Source: Aporrectodea caliginosa
Taxonomy: Eukaryota; Annelida; Clitellata; Crassiclitellata; Lumbricidae
NCBI GenBank assembly: GCA_020284085.1
Contig: JACEVL010000078.1
Coordinates: forward strand, 1,201,501-1,265,500
Direction: 5' to 3'
DNA: 64,000 nt
A program made the position numbers and the translations under genes. The notes below the pieces were generated by a model. The model made no database searches and was not told the origin of the DNA. It was given only the letters and a program-made list of their open reading frames with translations. Positions 1-15,200 of this stretch are shown piece after piece (positions within the stretch are counted from its first letter, which is position 1; the number at the start of each line of letters is the position of its first letter).

Positions 1-242
1 TACAATACAGTACAATTGAGAATTTAAATGCAGTGTAACACACAAGCACACACTGAGAAGCATGAGAAATGTATATGAAATACCTTCTTGACATGTCACT
101 AGACCAAGTGCATTACTGTTATTACTGACAACTGAAAATTTTTTACAAACAAGACTTGCAGGTTACTGTATTAAAATAAATATGCCACATGATTTTGCAG
201 ACATCCTCTTTTATTTGTCTATCAATGTGACAACTGTTGTAG

Positions 243-3200
243 GGGCCCTTGTTTTACCCACCGCTCTTGGCCTTCCTCCAGTTACGGCTCTTCAAGAGTT
301 TCGAAGTCCATCTCGACCCAATCATGGATTGGAAGGTCAGCCAATCCATCTCAGGGCCAACCACTTTCAAGTGACAATTCCTCGTGGCTTTGTGCATCAC
401 TACGAAGTCAACATATCACCCGACAAATGTCCGCGGCGTGTCAACAGGTAGCGCATCTGTTTATCAATTTTTGCAAGTGGAATGCATCATAAAGTAATGT
501 GTTTTCTTTGTTGTTGATTTGGTTGTTGTTGTCTTTCTTCACTGTGTATAGTGCATGTTACCTCCATTTGAGAAAGAGAGGGCATTAATGTCATCCATAC
601 CAGATAAGATATTGTTTGACAACTTGTTACATACTACAAGGCAATTTTTCCCAGACTGCCAGTGCATACATCATTCATTCTTTCAAAGCCATTATGTAGT
701 GCTTTGTCAAGATACCTACTTAAAGGCACTTCAAGCCCAACCCCAGCAAAACACAACAGTTTTCAAGTGTTAATGAAAGTTATATATAGCGTTCTTAGTC
801 AGAAGTACATTCAGATCCAGAGGGAAGCCATTTCAGAGAAATGGCCCAACTTTTAAAATGGCTTGATCAGTGGCGTAACAAAGGGTTTCAGCGCCCAGGG
901 GCAAGAGTTGATGACTGCACCCCTTTTACGTTTTTTGCTGATTTTTAATTGTTCTGGTCATAGTACTGTGTACCACTGAAAGCTAATTTGCGCCCCCCCC
1001 CTTGTGCTGTGCCCAGGGGCGGTTGCCCTCCTCCTCTGCCCCCGCCTTCGTTATGCCACTGGACATGATGCATTGTTGAACTGCACACACAGGGATAAAT
1101 TTCACCTGTGGTTCTTGAGTGAAGATATCTGTGGCCAGCCAAACCTGAAGCAGGACAAGAGATCTCTTAACAATTTCTAAATACAATACAATACAATTCT
1201 GATTGTAATTATGACAATTTCTGTATTATCATCAACAGACAAGTTGGTAGGCATTCCCCAAGTTGCGTTCCCAGACCCAAGTTAAATTAGAATGGTGTTC
1301 TTTTGTGCATGTGTTTGAAATATTTCTTGGTATATTGTGCAGAGAAATTGTGGAGACCATGGTCCAGTCATATTCACAGAAGGTATTCAATGGACAGAAG
1401 CCTGTATTCGATGGCAGGAAGAACTTGTACAGCCGCGACCCACTTCCAATCGGACGTGAAAAGGTCTGACTTGAATGGTTACATCTGACTATTGATTATA
1501 TATTATTGACTTAACTGTGGCTTGGATTCATTCATTCACTCATTCTGAGAATTTATATAGCACCCCTTCAAGAAACCTAATCGGAAGTGCTCCCAGCCCA
1601 GCCACGGCTAAAGAACAGTGATTTACTTGGTAAGCAACTTATGAAATGTGGGCATGTTTTTTTGAGGTATCTAGTGCAGCTCTAGTGGAAGCCCATTCCA
1701 AATGGAGGGCCCTCAATTGAAAAGATCCAACAATGTCTAACAGAAGAACGAGCCTGGCTCCACCATAAGCTTCCCTCTGGCTGAAGAGCGGAGAGATCGA
1801 TTGACCACGAGGTCAGATGCAGGATGACAGAGGTCAGACAGGTTTTAATGGGGCACTTCCAAGAAAATGCTGCCAAACAAGGTACGGCAGCTGTATTAAC
1901 CCTTTAACGACGAGCGTGTACTAAAATGTATGGGAAACCATAAGCGGCTCGTCGTTAAAGGGTTAACCTCTGCAACACTTTACAATTTGATTCAACTTGT
2001 CATCGTACTTTGTAATTGTAATTTATTCATGCATTTATATACTGCCATTTCAGAACAAGCTGCTCACATGTAACAATGTAACCAGTGATGTGATGATACA
2101 ATCATTAATATGAGTTTTATTGGCTTTTGTATTTCTAGGTTGAGCTTGAAGTGACCTTGCCTGGTGAAGGTCGTGATAGGGTTTTCCATGTGGCTATCAA
2201 ATATGTCGCACAAGTGAGCCTCTATGCCCTGGATGAGGCCCTCGAAGGTAGAAATCAGCAGATACCCTTGGACGCCATTCAAGCCATAGATGTCGTCATG
2301 CGCCATTTGTCCAGTATGACGTAAGTCAAACACTTTACCTCTGCTACAAGTGTACAACTAGCAATTTATAAATAAATCATTGAAATTATTCATGTTTTTG
2401 GGATGTGAAGATCCATTGTTATTGTACTAAGGTTTTCTGAATTACATAAATACAATTTTAGGTTATCTAGATTTTCACTGGATTTCAGATTCATTAGGTG
2501 ACACACAGTAATTGTAATTGTAATTAAGATAATTTATATAGCGTAGTTGGTAGCAAGCTACTTCTAGGACACTTCACAAAACTGTCTACTGTCAGCGCAA
2601 ATGTTAATGCTCGTGGTTACATAATAAGTGCATTTTAACTGGTTTAAAAAAAAAAGAAATGAACAGTAACAGATAACGGTAATAGTTTTCATGCTCTCAG
2701 CCTTTTTTATTAGGAATATGAAAGTGATACAGAGAAGGGAATAAGGGTAGAGAAACGAGAAATTATCTGATAGATTGGGTCTATGACAGACAGACCTGTG
2801 TAAAATGTTGATAAATGTCTGTGGTGTGTGTGTCTTGTTTTCAGATACACTGCTGTGGGTCGCTCTTTCTTCACTCCTCCTATGCCACTTGAAGGTGGCG
2901 GTGATGGCCAAGGAGGTTCACAACGGTAGGTTGTCACAATTTATGATTAAGTATTGGACCGTCTAAATATTCTGAATAATCAGGGTTGAGTAATTCAAAT
3001 ATTGTTTAGTCCAAATTTTGTCTAATGCTAGAACCTAATGGTATATTATATGTTGTTTAGAACTTAATAATGTCTGATCACCCAACTGGCAAGGCACAGT
3101 CAGTGTACTCATTATAGCTGAGTTGCCTAGGGGTTCAAATGGAGCCAAAATTTAAGAACAATTTAAGCCTTGACAAGGATTTGAACCCCTCACCTCTGGT

Positions 3201-6200
3201 TTGATAGTCCAGCACATTAATCACTGCAAATTGATACAAAATAGAATTTCGTGTACACCTCCTATACATTCAGTGACAAGAAGCACATTTCATAATACTT
3301 CTAGTCAAGGTAGTCAAGGAGGTGCTTGGTAATGTAGTGGTTAGTGTGCTGGACTGTTAAACAACAGGTTGTGGGTTCAAATCCCCGCCAGGGCAGAAAT
3401 TTGGTTTGAGATTTCTGCTCCACCTGCGCCCTCTAGCCAACTCATCTATAATGAGTACACTGACCATACCCTGTCAGTGGGAAGATGAGACAGTAAGGGA
3501 GAGGAATGGCCACCTGCCCTCATAAGAAAATGAAGTCGCTAACACTTCATACCCATGGCTGCCTCGGGGCTGGCTTAAGGGACTGCTCTTCTTTTTCTTC
3601 TAGTCACAGAAGCTTGTCTGACTGATATTTTGAGTACTGATAATGCATGCTCACTATAATGTCAGATTGATACTTTAAATTTGAAAATCCATTTGCTCTC
3701 TGTTTAGCCTTACCAGTACTGTTAGCTTAGTGGCCATCTTTCTGGCAGCCAATGTTGACAGGAGTACTGGAATTATTGAGTGTTTTGGAATTTTCTTCAG
3801 ACTAGCTGCTGGCAGATCATTTTTTGCACCACCCGAAGGTATTGACCATCCCCTTGGAGGAGGACGAGAGGTGTGGTTTGGTTTCCACCAGAGTGTTCAA
3901 CCGTCTCACTGGAAGATGATGCTAAATATAGATGGTACGATCTTCTTTTATAATAGTTGTTGACAGTATGTAGAAATAGGCTGTGGTCTGTTATTTCCTT
4001 CGTCATGTTTTGTGTTATGTAAATTATGGCCTTCATTGTGCTAGTACATGTGCAATTGTGCATGTAATTAGTAATTCAACCTCAGTAGCCTATTCCATGC
4101 AGAGCGTCTGCGCGCTTCTTTGACAAAATGTCCATTCTAAAGAAAATCCTTTGTTCCTTTTTGTGTCTGTCTTTTGTTCTTCACCTAACTCGACTAAGGG
4201 CCACCAATCTGTTGATCAACAGACTGTCCAATATAAATGGACCATGTACATAGCTCAGCCATTTGTATATAAAGGTATGCATTATAGAGTGCTATAGATA
4301 AGTGGTACAGTCTTTTTAATAGAGTTTTACCATTATCGTATCTCAATTTATCTTACCTTCTTTGTCTTACCTTTTGTGCTGTGTCATTGTTCACCACTGA
4401 AGGCAGCTAATAGTTTTGTGATTTGAATTTAAAGCATTTATTTGTTTATAAATCGACCATTACCGTATTTTCCGGTCTATTAGTCGCTCCTTGGACTTAT
4501 AGAGGGGTATTAATCAGTTCATCATCTTTATATAAGTTGCTACCCACGACTGTAATATACAAAGCCGCAACTTATAGTCCAGAAAATACAGTACTTGTTT
4601 TTTGTTAACAGTATCTGCAACCGCTTTCTACAAAGCTCAGTCTGTAATTCAGTTCATGGTAGAAACGCTAGACATTCACGACATTCAGGAACAGAGGCGC
4701 CCTCTTACCGATTCCCAAAGAGTCAAATTTACCAAAGAGATAAAGGGTTAGCACTTTCTACTGTTTTCACTCAGGTAACTTCTGTTGGCAGGTATATAAA
4801 AATTTACACCTGAATGCAGTATTTGATGGTCTACAACTCTACATCTAATGGTAAATTTGTTTATTTATGTATTGAGACATAAATAATAATATCGGGAGCC
4901 ACATAAGCAAGAATAAAAATAGATGCAGGATTGAATGCTTCTTCATGTTACGGATATGGCCTTTCTTGCTACTTGACTTGCCCTGATAGAGAGAGAGAGA
5001 GAGAGACAAGACAGAGAAACAGACCGAGATATTTATGTATCAATGTTAAGAACCTTTCTGAAAAGCTGTGTACTGTGTATGCACTAGGATTTGTTTGATC
5101 ATGCAAAATCAATATATCCTTATTGAACTATGCTATCTGTAACAATAGTTTGTCCAGGTGTTGACCTTCTGTTTTATTTGTGCTTTGGTGAGAAAACCCA
5201 TCGAACATGCCCCTGATGAGTTTTGCTGATGTGTCAAATTAGCAATTATTTAACATTTTTACAATGTTTGAGAGAACCTAGGTAAAGAACAATGTTATCC
5301 AGCTGCAGTAATTGGTAATTTATTCATTTTCAGAACTGTTTAACAGATTATCAGATTGATGTTTACATGATTAAAGTTTTGTTTATGTGTTATTGAATAT
5401 TCAGGTCTAAAAGTTGAGATTACACATTGTGGCCCTATGAAAAGAAAGTACAGAGTCTGCAACGTCACACGACGTCCTGCGCAGACACAGTCGTAAGACC
5501 ATTTTTTTAATGTATACAGTATCTTAAGCCTAAAAACTGTTAGGTGACCAACTGACCATCTGAAGTTATGTAATTATTTCTTACTGAATTTTTCTTCCAG
5601 AAACAGTTATAAGATCATTTATTTAGAATAACTTAAGCCTAAATAAAGACTGTTTTGTGAGCTTCTCAAGTCATTTTGTTGATAAGTTTTCTTTCCAGGA
5701 ATGCCTCTCGTATGTAAGGGGTTTTAAGAGTTTAACTGTTTTGCTACAGTTGTGTATGATGGCATGATTGATTGATTATTTGATTGATTGAATGATTGAC
5801 TGATTATTTATTTGGTAACCAAATATGACAGGTAATAACATTTCAATGACATTGGCACAGAAATGTTAGACTTTGAAAAAGATGTTGCTTACCTTGACAT
5901 ATGGTTTCTAAATATGTCCATCTTTTATGTTATTATTTTGCAGATTTCCTTTACAGCTTGAAACTGGTCAGACTGTTGAGTGTACAGTTGCCAAGTATTT
6001 TTTGGAGCGGTACAAAAAGAGATTACAGTAAGTATTTTACAAATAACAATTCTTTACAAACAAGACTTTCATGTGCAGAGAATTTCTTTGACTGAATAGA
6101 TAAAATATAATCTGCAGGAAGAGGTACACTATGTCTCTTTCATCATGTTGTGTAATTATGGAAAAGTTTGCAAAACATTAAATGTACGATTATCTTTTTC

Positions 6201-9200
6201 TCACTGAATGCTAGAGCTTTATTGCTTCTTGTGATGACCATTTACATATAAACTTTTATATGAAATAATACATGTCATAATTTGAATGTGTTCAAGTATT
6301 CCCATGATGCATAGAATGAAACTTGCAGATCATGCAAGTTATTTACTTTGGAACTTTCACGAAACAATAATTTTCATGACTTTCAGGTATCCGCATTTGC
6401 CTTGTCTTCAAGTTGGGCAAGAACAGAAGCACACATATTTGCCACTTGAGGTTTGTTGTTTGAAGTCTTTCTAATTGTTGAAAGTCATGCTTAAAAACAT
6501 AAATAAATAGAGGTCAGTGTAAGTTTGAAATAAAACTTTCTTTATGGTTGAATTATAGGGCTAATACTTCATGACGTAAGAAGACAATCTGTGGCATAGG
6601 TAACATGTTCTGTAGTTTCTTGCGGCAGTTTAGTTGCCACAATAAGAACAATAATCCAATGTTTTTGCTGTTATTTGGAGAACCAAAGAACGTGCTATGA
6701 AGTAATTCACTCTGTATTTGAGTTTTCAGTTACTTTAGTGTAGTAGTGGTGCTAATGGTTGTTAGAATGTATTTCATGTGAGATTTGTGATTGTTTTCAT
6801 TTGGGTAATTGTTTAGGTTTGTAATGTCGTGCATGGTCAGAGGTGCATCAAGAAGTTGACTGATCTGCAAACGTCCACTATGATTAAGGTAGGCTGATGC
6901 AGGTTCAGTTTTATCTGTATAGTTTATAGGGAAAGAGGTAGTTAGTTGATTAGGATGCATTTGTTCATTGCTAATATTGTTATTTTCCATTATTTGCCTT
7001 TTGTGTTGAAGTTTGCTATACACCGATGATCACCTGCCCATATACTCGACTGGCTTGCGATGTTTAACTGCTTTGTTTATGCCAGTATTATGAACAGTTT
7101 GTCAAATTTATTCATTTTAAACTGTGTAACTGCATTTGACAATCTTAATTTAGAATACACTGGTGACTGTTTTAGCAGGACAGAGGTTAACCAGAATGCG
7201 AGTGAAGTAGAAAATCTGAATCGAGTGCAAGTTTTTTATTGCTTGACTGTATTCTTCTGCTTTCCACAGGCCACTGCTCGATCTGCTCCAGACAGAGAAA
7301 GAGAAATCAATAACTTAGTGAGTTTGCATTTACATCTTTTTACTTTAAAACGGTACATGTTGTGCAATAGAGTAGAAGGTATACTGGAAATAATTGTACT
7401 TAGAAACAAGGGCTGGGCTGGCAGAATGGCTGCTGATTCTCATTACGATTACAGTGCAGTATGAACAGCCCTGGAATAGTCTCCCACTGCATTTTAATAC
7501 GTTGGTTGCAATTGACTGTGCAGCATACATTTTCAAACTGTTTGAACAAAGTACACTTTTTCAAGTCGTGTGCAGAGTTATTGTGAAGTACTGTTATGGT
7601 GCTATATCACATGACTGGACACATACATGTAATATTTACATGTATGTTATGTTAAGTTCATTGCTTTTGTTCTGTTTGTTACTTCTAACTTGCACGCAGC
7701 AGCCTTCTAGTAGCTCTGTAAGTTCATCTGAATGCCATTATAGCCAGCTGGTTCGATCAACAATATGAAAGTTTTTCGGTTTCTATATGAACTATGAATG
7801 CTTATAGCTGATTTTGTTTGAGTTTAATTTTCAGATTCCCAAACATTGACAGTCGTTGAGTTATGCTTCAAAGTTACAATATAATATTTAAGACTGTGAC
7901 TCTTTTGCGGAATTAGCAACTTCGTTGCTTTCTATTTTAAAATATGATACTTTGCATAAAATATTTTCTTATATTTTGTTATTAGATTTCTGCATTCTGG
8001 TATGTTTTAATTTTTAGGTCATGAAAGCCAATTTTAATTCAGATCCCTACCTTCAAGCCTTTGGTATAACCGTCTCTAGTAAAATGGTTGATGTACAGGG
8101 ACGCATTTTGCCAGTTCCTAAATTGCAATATGGAGGACGTGTAAGTATTCATATGGCATTGTATGCAACAGAAATTTTATGTACGGTAATGTAACAGGTA
8201 TTTTAAGACTGTTACATTACTTTTGACTTTATAGGTTGAAGATCATCATATTTAGAGACTTTTAATGTCACTGAGTATCTTTCATCTGCAGATGCACTTA
8301 CCATTCTTATCAAACTACGAGATCATTTAAGTTAAGATCGTAGAAGATGCTATGGTATGTAAATGTCCATATAAATACATAGTCCTATGCATACATACAT
8401 ACATACATAAATACATTTCCCCTGTGAAACTTTATACAGTCTTTCCAAATCTGCGTCTAGCAAAAGAAAGCAGTGAATGCTTTCCTGTCCTGTGTGGTTC
8501 TTCATGCAGTTCTTCCAGTCGTATCTGTTTTTCACTCTCCAAGCTGGAAGTTCTTGAGTTTACTTTAGTTTCTGCAAAACTCTTGTTTGCAGGCCATTGT
8601 AGAAGCTCCTCAGAAGGTTTGTCTGAGGATTTGCAGGATCTTTTAGTTGAGGCAAAGATGTGTTGTTAGCCCAACAACAGAATATCTTCTGTATGGTCAG
8701 CTTGCACTTAATTATGATATAGTGGTGTTGACAAAATATTTTTGTCTGTGGCAGTGACAAAAGTTTCTGTGTATTACAGACCAAAATTTTAGTATCTTGA
8801 AGTTCAAGACATCTCTCATCCGTTTTCAATTAGGTTTTTAGTTATACAATTTAGAACCAGTGCTTTGATACGTTAAATGAGATTTTTGATTATTTATTTG
8901 AGCAGACAAAGGCACAGGTCGTGCCAAACCAAGGAGTGTGGGATATGCGAGGCAAGCAGCTGTACCAAGGTATTCAGATCCGCGTGTGGGCCATTGCTTG
9001 CTTTGCACCTCAGCGAACAGTGGGTGAGGAGGCACTTAGGTATGTGTTGTTCTGCTTGTGCTTGTTGCTAGTTAGTCAAATGATGGTCGAGAACTTGTTT
9101 TGGTTAACACATCGAATTTGTGATCGAAATTAACATATCGAGAGTTGAATGGCTGTTCTGAAATTATCCTGTAGGATTTCATTAACTTTATGTAGTAGGC

Positions 9201-12200
9201 AGCTTGGTGCTTTGGGTAGATTTTGCTGGCTAGCACAGTCAATCAATCAATCAATCAAAAGAAACTTGATATAGCACCCCTTCAAGATATCTACTTAGAG
9301 GCGCTCCCGTACTAACGCCTGAAAAGAATAGCTTTCAGAGAGGTATAAAATGCAGAATTTAAGCTCCATGAGGCTCAGTTGCCAGCAGTAATTGGATGGA
9401 TAGCCATCTATTGAATATATCTGGGCCAGCACAGTCCTTCATCTCGTCAGTGTTGATACATTAGCATCGATGCAAGGTGTGTGGTTATGTATACTGTGAT
9501 TCTGTTGATGAATTGCTGTGGTCATGTTTGCAGTAGCCAAAGAATGTTTCATACCTAAAGACCTTATTCTGGGAGTGTTTTCAGGGGCATGTGAACTTAA
9601 TGTTATTTGAATGGAAATTTATATATTTATAGTGCTATTTCAAGGAAATCTTTCAGCAGTGTTCCCAACCCAATAACTGTGTCAATGGCTGAGGTGGTTT
9701 CAACCTTTGACTGTGTGTCATCTTTTTATACTTTTTGTGATTAGTCCTTGTACCTGCAGTGGATGAATCCAAACCCCTGGGCATTGGAAGGCTTACTGTG
9801 TTCATCCCTCCTTATGCCAGAGTAGTGTTAGATTGTAATTTCATATTTTGCTTGGCATCTGATGCAATCATATGCCAACAACTTACTCAAGGTCATTTAC
9901 ATACTGTCTGCTTGACAATCTTAATAAAATGGCTCTAGCCTTTCCTCGGTTTGATGCTTAGACTTTTGAATGTTTCTGGAGAAAATAGTTAAACAAAGCC
10001 ATTGTGGTTTATTTGAAGGAACTTCACACAACAGCTTCAGAAGATCTCAACGGATGCTGGAATGCCCATCATGGGTCAGCCCTGCTTCTGCAAATATGCT
10101 TCAGAGGCAGATCAAGTCGAACCAATGTTCCGATACCTCAAGAACACCTATCAGGGTCTGCAGTTAATTGTGGTCGTCCTGCCTGGCAAGACGCCAGTCT
10201 ATGGTCAGTATTTCTGCTGGCTATGCTATTTTTAAGCGTTGTATTGCATTAAATATCTTCTTATATGTCAGTTTTTAGTTTTCACGAAGAGAAGGAAATT
10301 GTTCAGTTTGAGTTAGGAATTTGTGTTTTTAGTTGAAATTTGCTTTTAAGTAGATTGTTTGCCTTTAATTATTTGTATGTATGTTTTACGTTTCAAGGAA
10401 AGAAGAAGTGTTAAGCTCAGTTGGGAAATTGTATTTTTTAGCTAATTGTATAAGTTTTCTGTCAACAGACCTTTTTAAACAGGTATCTGATGTATGTTTT
10501 CTACTGTGTCTTTTGTAATTTTGCAAATATTCTGGAATCAGATCAAGTTATGAATATCACTAGCTTCACTGCTGGCACAAGGAATCAGGTGTTAGATTTC
10601 ATGTGAGATAGCGGGTAATTTTTTAAAAAGTTTTCATTCTTGATTTGCCACACAAGTATTATCTTCTTTCCATTCTACTTTGTTCATATATCTGCTCAGT
10701 TGTATCTTAAACCTATCCAGCATAAGTTTTAATATACCGTATTAATGAGTGTATTCAACTTTTGAAATCTAAATGCTAACCTGTGTTCTGTTGTGACTAA
10801 TTCTTTGTTTACTGATTTATTTTTAAATTTAATTTGATTACAGCTGAAGTCAAAAGGGTTGGTGACATTATGTTTGGCCTGGCAACTCAGTGCGTCCAGT
10901 CAAAGAACGTTAATAAAACCTCACCACAGACCATCTCCAACCTCTGTCTCAAGATCAACGTCAAACTCGGTGGCATCAATAGCATATTATTGCCAAGCAT
11001 ACGGTGAGTAATGCGCATCTATTGGCTTGTTCTGCTGGAAGTTTATCTAACTTAATTAACCCATTGCTCTGTTGCTGTATAACCATTTTTAGATGTGAGA
11101 ATAGAATAACTTTTTTAAAAGTTAAAATCTAAATGTGATTTCAAATTTCTTTCAAGTCTGTCTGCATTCCTTGGAGGAGTTCTATACGCAGCTGCTCGCC
11201 TGATTGGCGAGGTCCCTTGGTTCGGCCACAACTCTGCCTTCATGCGGGATGGCCTCCACAGGCTTTCGGTCCAGCAACGCATCCATTTTAGGGTTTCCTC
11301 TATTGTCTGGCATTGTGTCCTGGGCAGAGCACCTGTTTATCTTTGGGATCTCTATACCTTAACCTCGGCCTGTTGCACTCGGTCTCCAGAGGTGATTCTA
11401 TGGTTCCGCATGCTCGTACTGCCATTAGACAGTGTAGGGCTTTCTCGATCGTTGGTCCCTCTGTTTGGAATAGCCTCCCCTCTGACCTGTGTTTTGTCCC
11501 GTGGGACCTGTCTGGCTCTTTTTGCAAACTACTTACGACTTTTCTCTTTGGCTGAGCGTGGGTCGGTAGTGCCTTTGAATAGTTAACTTGAAGGGGCGCT
11601 ATATAAATTGCATAGATAGTTAGATTGATAGATAGATAGATGTGAATTTTGTTTTCTTTGGTTTCTTTCCGTGTAGACCTCCAGTTTTCCAGGAGCCGGT
11701 TATTTTCCTTGGTGCTGATGTTACCCACCCGCCTGCTGGAGATCGTTCCAAACCATCAATTGCTGCTGTAAGACGATTCTGAGATCTTCCTGTTAATGGG
11801 TTTTCAGGCATGAAGGAGAAGAATATTGAGAATCCAATGAAAATGAGCATAAGAAACTAAATTTTAACTTTTGTTTGTAAGTCAGTTTGGCTGTCATTTT
11901 GGTGGAGCATAACTTAAATTATGCAGGTTATTTTGCTGTATAAAGTGTGAGTACTGTAAATGTGGAAAATTCACTAATTCTGTTGAATATTATTTCATTT
12001 TATAGTTGGTCACTTAATTAAGACCTCTTGGTAAAGGATATTGTTTACCCTAAGGCATTTTGCATCCAAGTGCTATGTAAAATCAATTGTGAGAGAAGAC
12101 AATGCATCTGGAATGGCTATGACTCATCCATAATTGGCAGTGTAGTATATTGTCATTTACACTGTGCTACACAAAATGTTATTACAGTTTGTAAAGCAAT

Positions 12201-15200
12201 AGAAGCTTCATTGTGGTCGGTCCATCTTTCTGGAATAGGTTGCCTAGCAACCTCCGAAATGAACTTCTTCATCTTTCTTTACCTCTTTTGTGCAAGTGTT
12301 TGAAAACCATTGTTTTAGATCGTGGTTTGGTGTTTTCAGGTCGGGAGTGCCTCTGAGGAGTTTCTCTCGAAGTGGCGCTATATAAATTTATGATTACGAT
12401 TACTATTACAAATGGTTATATTGCACTGTTGATGTCTGTTGGTAGGTTGTTGGTAGCATGGATGCTCATCCATCTCGTTATTCTGCCACCGTTCGCATAC
12501 AGCAACACAGGCAGGAGGTCATTCAGGAGCTGTCCACTATGGTCAAGGAACTTCTCGTCCAGTTCTACCGATCGACTCGCTTCAAACCGACGCGCATCAT
12601 CTTCTACCGTGATGGCGTCAGCGAAGGACAGTTCAACCAGGTTCTGTCTCACGAACTGCGTGCCATCAGGGAAGCTTGCATGAAGCTTGAGGTGGACTAT
12701 CAGCCGGGAATTTCCTTTATTGTTGTCCAAAAGCGTCACCACACTAGGCTGTTCTGTGCGGATAGAAACGACCAGGTGTGTACAAAGTGTCTGCATTTGG
12801 AAATTCCAACAGTTTCTGTTGATTTCAAGGCTTACTTGATCTTTGAGACTTTGTGGTGATGTGTGTGATGTTTAATGTTGGGCATTGTAGCAATATTTCT
12901 ATGTCATGTGTATGATTTATGCGCTGCGGGGTCGTGAGCCAAAGGGCAGGAAATGAGTGTCTATGTTTCAATATGGGATATGTCATCATATGTAATTTTA
13001 TACTTGTGTTTATGATACATGGGAACCTCATTTTGTTGGTTCTTGGAACTTTGGAGCGATGTGTCAAGTACCATGTTATAACAAGGTTGGTGCCTCTGAG
13101 TAGCTCTCTTGAAAAGGTGCTATATAAATTCTCAGAATGAATGAATGAGTGAATAACTGAATTAAACATGAGGTCCATGTATTCTACTGTTTTATGTCAG
13201 AATTCACTTTATGATGAACATGTTATAATTATAAAGAGAGGTCCAGTAACTTTGTGTAACTACAAATATTTCTGATATTAAGTTTATGGTGTCATAAAAT
13301 GTTGAACTACATGTTCTGATCACTCCATTCTTTAAATTGTAGCACCAGCATTTGAGTAGTTCTTAAATCGATCCTGTGTGTGCAGTTTACCGTTTTTCAG
13401 AACCATTATGGAGAGGCAATGAGGCATCTGTATTTCCTGGATTTGCAATGCTGAATGATCTTATATTGTTAGGAGCTTGTCCCTTGGCTGGTGTCTAAAA
13501 CAAGTCAGAACACCAAGTTTTCATATATCATATGTGCTGTGTCATGACTTGGCTGGTGTCTAAAACAAGTCAGAACACCAAGTTTTCATATATCTGATGC
13601 ACTGTGCCATGACTTGGTTTGCTTCCTTGTAATTTGTAATTGTAATTTGTAATTGTAATCTGTAATCACACATTTATATAGTGCTCTACAAGAGAGACTT
13701 GTCTGCCTTGTATTGGCTGTCAAGCAAATCTATTGAGCCATTGAGCATTTCTTAAAATCAGTTAATAAGCATGTGAGCCCTGATTTTCTTACAGACATGG
13801 TAAGTATTTATTATTTTGTTTTAATATTTCTTCTGACTTTCTTATTGTTGGCTATCTTTCAGATTGGCAAGAGTGGCAACATACCTGCCGGTACGACTGT
13901 CGATGTTGGGATAACTCATCCAACTGAGTTTGATTTCTATCTTTGTAGTCATGCAGGAATACAGGTGAGCAAACTGAGGCAAACCTGAAAGGATAAGACA
14001 GGCTTCATTGTTAGCAACATGATCGTCTGTCATGTGTAGATTTTTTGTTTAGCCACAAACAGATGGTGTATGATTGCAGCTTGGTTTAGTCCTTTACCCC
14101 TTGTAACATGGAGTGTTTAGCCTGCCCAGTTATTGTATAGGTACCTTGGTACCTTCAGCATGTTGTCATTGCTCAGCTGATTAGCATGTCAACTGATGCT
14201 GATCATTAGACTTTGGTGCCATATAAATATAATAATAATATATGTTTATTAATTAAAACTGTCGAGTACACAGTAGGATTACATGATGTAGTAACAGATG
14301 ATAACAAGTTTAACAGGAGTCAAATTTAACTGTATGGCAACGTGCAAGATGCCCATGTGTCCTACTGCTCATTTTACAGTCACCCCTAGGGAGTTGAAGG
14401 CTGAGTCAACTTTATGGGGCTAGCGGGTGTCGAACCCGCGTACTTATTGTGCCAGTGTATTACCATTCAACCATCTCCCCAACCCGTCCGATAGACCAAA
14501 AGAATTACACTAGAAATACTTATATATGCTGTTTCATTCAACATCAGGTGCAGTATTGCTGTCAAGTTCTGTGCTGAAATTGGATTTGGATTTGCAGTGA
14601 CTTTGACAATCTAATCTAATAACTTCTATTCATTACGAGGATTTATATAACGTCCTTTCCAGGTTACTTGTCTATAGCGCATTAGATTATCTGCACCAGG
14701 CTCAAGTGAGATCACAGTCAAATTCAGTATCTATGAGAATAGCCTGGTTGAAATTCAGTACTTGAGGAAACGAGGAATCTGATTATGTTGAAGAAACTAA
14801 TATTTCTAGATGATGATGACGTTGATGCCTATAAGCTGTGTATTTTGTCAATCAACAGGGTACCAGTCGTCCATCGCATTATCACGTTCTGTGGGATGAC
14901 AATCACTTCAATGCAGATGAGCTGCAGATGTTGACGTACCAGTTATGCCATACGTACGTGCGATGTACCAGAAGCGTTTCAATACCAGCACCCGCCTATT
15001 ATGCTCACCTGGTTGCCTTCAGAGCCAGGTACCATCTTGTCGAGAAGGAACACGACAGGTTGGGAATCAATTAACTTTTCAAAATCGTCACCTTTTGTCT
15101 CTAGTGTATAGTTTGTTATTGTCTGTTTGTTATTGTCTGTTCCATCAACAATGTTCATTGAAGAATGATCTGTGTACATTGCATAAATACACTCATGAGT

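Noticed and set aside
3322..3400. Possible functional tRNA gene (good A and B boxes)
   Set aside because: No cloverleaf acceptor stem can be closed; the same head plus a 200-bp body occurs four times, which defines a SINE.
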